Shown one piece after another: positions 62,484-64,000 of a stretch of DNA of 64,000 bases (positions are counted from its first letter, which is position 1; every line of letters starts with the position of its first letter). Both the position numbers and the translations under genes were made by a program. This stretch comes from CAYUVA01 sp964448115 [NCBI: uncultured bacterium] (lineage in GTDB: Bacteria > CAYUVA01), in NCBI GenBank assembly GCA_964448115.1, contig CAYUVA010000002.1, positions 1-64,000 of the forward strand, in the 5' to 3' direction. The notes under the pieces were generated by a model. It was not told the DNA's origin, ran no database searches, and saw nothing but the letters and a program-made list of their open reading frames with translations.

Positions 62484-64000
62484 CTAGTTTGAGAACAAAG
62501 AAGCTCCCCCAAGCAGGTACTTGATATCCTCGTCTGTATAGATAAAGCCAGCTCCTATATAGATATTATCTTGCTTTGTTTGCAGGAAATCGTCCCATCC
62601 GAAGTGAATAAAGAAATTGCGGTGCGGATATATGCGGCTATCAAGTCTTAAATGAGCCTCCATGTCCTCCCTGCCGAAGTCGAAGCCGTCTAGTGAAACC
62701 ATCCAATGACCAGCAAACAAATTAAGATCGACCCCAAAACCGCCTGTGGACTCGATCAATCCCCCACGCAGCGTAAAATAGCCGAACTCCTTTGCCAGTT
62801 GAGCAGTGATCTTGAAGCGGCTCTCCACCTTGTGCTGATGGGTGTATTCGGTAACCTCAGATCCATCGATGGTGGTGGTAGTTGTAATTTCGGTATCCTT
62901 TACATACCCGAAGGGATCATCGACCACCTCGAGCAGGAAATACTTGTCCTCTCTGGGGAGAAACTTGAGGGTTACATAGCTCTTTATCTCCTCAGCATCG
63001 GTAAAGTACTCGGATCTGAAGCCGAGGTCGGTTCGAAAGCGCTCCAGCCTACCGAATAGTCGCTTGGCTGTGCCCAGGGTCTCATCGAGGCTATCCATTG
63101 TGCTGTTCAGCTTGCGCACCGTGTAGTCATCGTTGATCAGTTTTCCTATGGTCCCCTCACCCTGGTCTATCTTGCTGGCAACGCTCTTTACCTTTGAGAC
63201 TGTATCCTTTAACTCGGCGGCAGCGACCTTGACATCATCGACCGCCTTGCCCACCTTGTCTTGATTCTCGGTTATTATTCGATCCAGCTTTTCAGAGATA
63301 TTATCTAATTTAGCGAGTAATTCTGGAAGATTGGCTCGCAGATCCGCTGAGATAACCTCGATATTTCCGATGGAATTATCAACCTTTTCTCTATTAGCTC
63401 CTATAGCATCGCGAAGCTCACCGGAGATTGCTCGAATATTTTCCATTGCCTCTACAAAGTCTTGTCTGCTCGATTCCACGGTTACATCGAGGTTCCTTGC
63501 GGCATTCTCGATATGTTCTATTATGCTAGCGAGTGATGCCTGTCCTTCCTGGGTGCCGATGGTCAGCCTCAGGCTCTCGGTGATCGCCTTTATGTCCTTG
63601 CCAAGGCTGTTCATCGAATCGACCATCATATCGATGCTGATCGGCTCAATGCCATTGATACTATCCCCCTCGCCGAGTATCCTTCCATCGGGCTTTCCTG
63701 GACTAATTTCTATATACTTTTCACCCATCAATCCAAGTGATGCTATGGTGGCAGTAGCGCCCTCTCTTATAGCTACATCCGGCAGGATTCTCATAGTAAC
63801 AATTGGAATAGATTCCTCGAGCACGATGTTTATCACCTCGCCGCTTCGCACCCCGGAGACACGCACCTGGGCGCCTACTTCAAGCCCGATTACAGTGGGG
63901 AATTTGACGGACAAGTTATACCCCTCCTTCTTCCAGGGGGGTTGCAGGTAGCCGACCTGGACGGCAAGATAAGCGAAGACAGCAATGGCGATGATCACTA
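62484..64000 (-). CDS. MCE/MlaD-family protein (5' end outside window)
   Basis: A transmembrane helix (IIAIAVFAYLAVQVG) leads into one MCE domain (about residues 25-105: SVKFPTVIGLEVGAQVRVSGVRSGEV ending EISPG region), then a long coiled coil (about 130-310). A C-terminal barrel-like part of about 180 residues (YVTLKFLPREDKYFLLEV, FFIHFGWDDF) follows. MCE proteins carry phospholipids between membranes; the coiled coil may form a tunnel or needle. The first canonical start inside is GTG at 63998, but family proteins begin several residues earlier, so the true start probably lies beyond the window. Confidence 0.85.
   Translation of the reverse strand, partial: VIIAIAVFAYLAVQVGYLQPPWKKEGYNLSVKFPTVIGLEVGAQVRVSGVRSGEVINIVLEESIPIVTMRILPDVAIREGATATIASLGLMGEKYIEISPGKPDGRILGEGDSINGIEPISIDMMVDSMNSLGKDIKAITESLRLTIGTQEGQASLASIIEHIENAARNLDVTVESSRQDFVEAMENIRAISGELRDAIGANREKVDNSIGNIEVISADLRANLPELLAKLDNISEKLDRIITENQDKVGKAVDDVKVAAAELKDTVSKVKSVASKIDQGEGTIGKLINDDYTVRKLNSTMDSLDETLGTAKRLFGRLERFRTDLGFRSEYFTDAEEIKSYVTLKFLPREDKYFLLEVVDDPFGYVKDTEITTTTTIDGSEVTEYTHQHKVESRFKITAQLAKEFGYFTLRGGLIESTGGFGVDLNLFAGHWMVSLDGFDFGREDMEAHLRLDSRIYPHRNFFIHFGWDDFLQTKQDNIYIGAGFIYTDEDIKYLLGGASLFSN

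Overview
The window looks like a chromosome segment of an uncultured diderm (LPS-bearing) bacterium, probably a candidate-phylum organism rather than a well-studied genus. LpxC, apolipoprotein N-acyltransferase, two outer-membrane barrel proteins, an MCE/MlaD protein and a Lol/Mac-type ABC exporter point to an outer membrane. Secreted proteins with long Thr/Pro/Ser linkers, a eukaryote-like Ser/Thr kinase fused to a sulfatase-modifying-factor domain, and seven scattered multi-span GT-C-like membrane proteins are typical of poorly cultured lineages. I cannot name the phylum from sequence alone. Stop codon use (TAA, TAG and TGA all terminate genes) fits the standard bacterial code.

Layout. 1-4.1 kb: end of a radical SAM protein, a GT-C-like membrane protein, a PP-loop thiolation enzyme and a small conserved protein. 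4.3-6.5 kb: a Gfo/Idh/MocA oxidoreductase, then an AT-rich, interrupted DNA methyltransferase with a 30-codon relic ORF ahead of it. 6.5-9.1 kb (minus): Ppx/GppA phosphatase, a lipoprotein, a coiled-coil zinc-ribbon protein and a CAU-anticodon tRNA with a near-consensus promoter. 9.4-14.8 kb (plus): two GT-C-like proteins, a TPR protein and DnaJ. 14.8-20.8 kb (minus): Lnt, tetraheme cytochrome, a membrane protein, ArsC and a DUF1648-type membrane protein. 20.9-23.2 kb: ArgRS with an altered HIGH motif plus a SPOR protein. 23.3-28.8 kb (minus): barrel protein, a NapH-NapG-type polyferredoxin fusion with a Tat-exported DUF362 partner, and a DUF2723-TPR protein. 28.9-32.8 kb: a large secreted alpha/alpha-toroid-repeat protein and a TIM-barrel isomerase. 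32.8-35.1 kb (minus): a DUF4384 protein and a second secreted protein that shares a C-terminal domain with the toroid-repeat protein. 35.3-38.9 kb: GHMP kinase, NlpC/P60 hydrolase and pentapeptide-kinase-FGE fusion in one tight operon. 39.2-44.4 kb: tRNA-Pro, a DUF4388-TPR-J-like protein, a TIGR00725-type protein, acylphosphatase and a UbiA-type prenyltransferase. 44.4-50.2 kb (minus): GT4, ThiS/MoaD-like protein, porin-like barrel and a GT-C/NHL-propeller fusion. 50.3-53.5 kb: MiaB and a membrane phosphodiesterase. 53.6-58.6 kb (minus): TldE/TldD-type pair and an ABC exporter. 58.7-64 kb: a 160-bp nested-palindrome element, LpxC, a GT-C-like protein, an eIF2B-like protein and a partial MCE protein.

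The dominant theme is cell-envelope construction: lipid-linked sugar transfer, lipoprotein maturation and export, outer-membrane lipid handling and envelope-associated signalling. No rRNA, integrase, transposase, phage cluster or CRISPR array was seen. The strongest leads are the multi-domain fusions (pentapeptide-kinase-FGE, GT-C/NHL, DUF4388-TPR-degenerate J), the NVVN ArgRS signature, the nonsense-interrupted mosaic methyltransferase, and two families of dispersed intergenic repeats.
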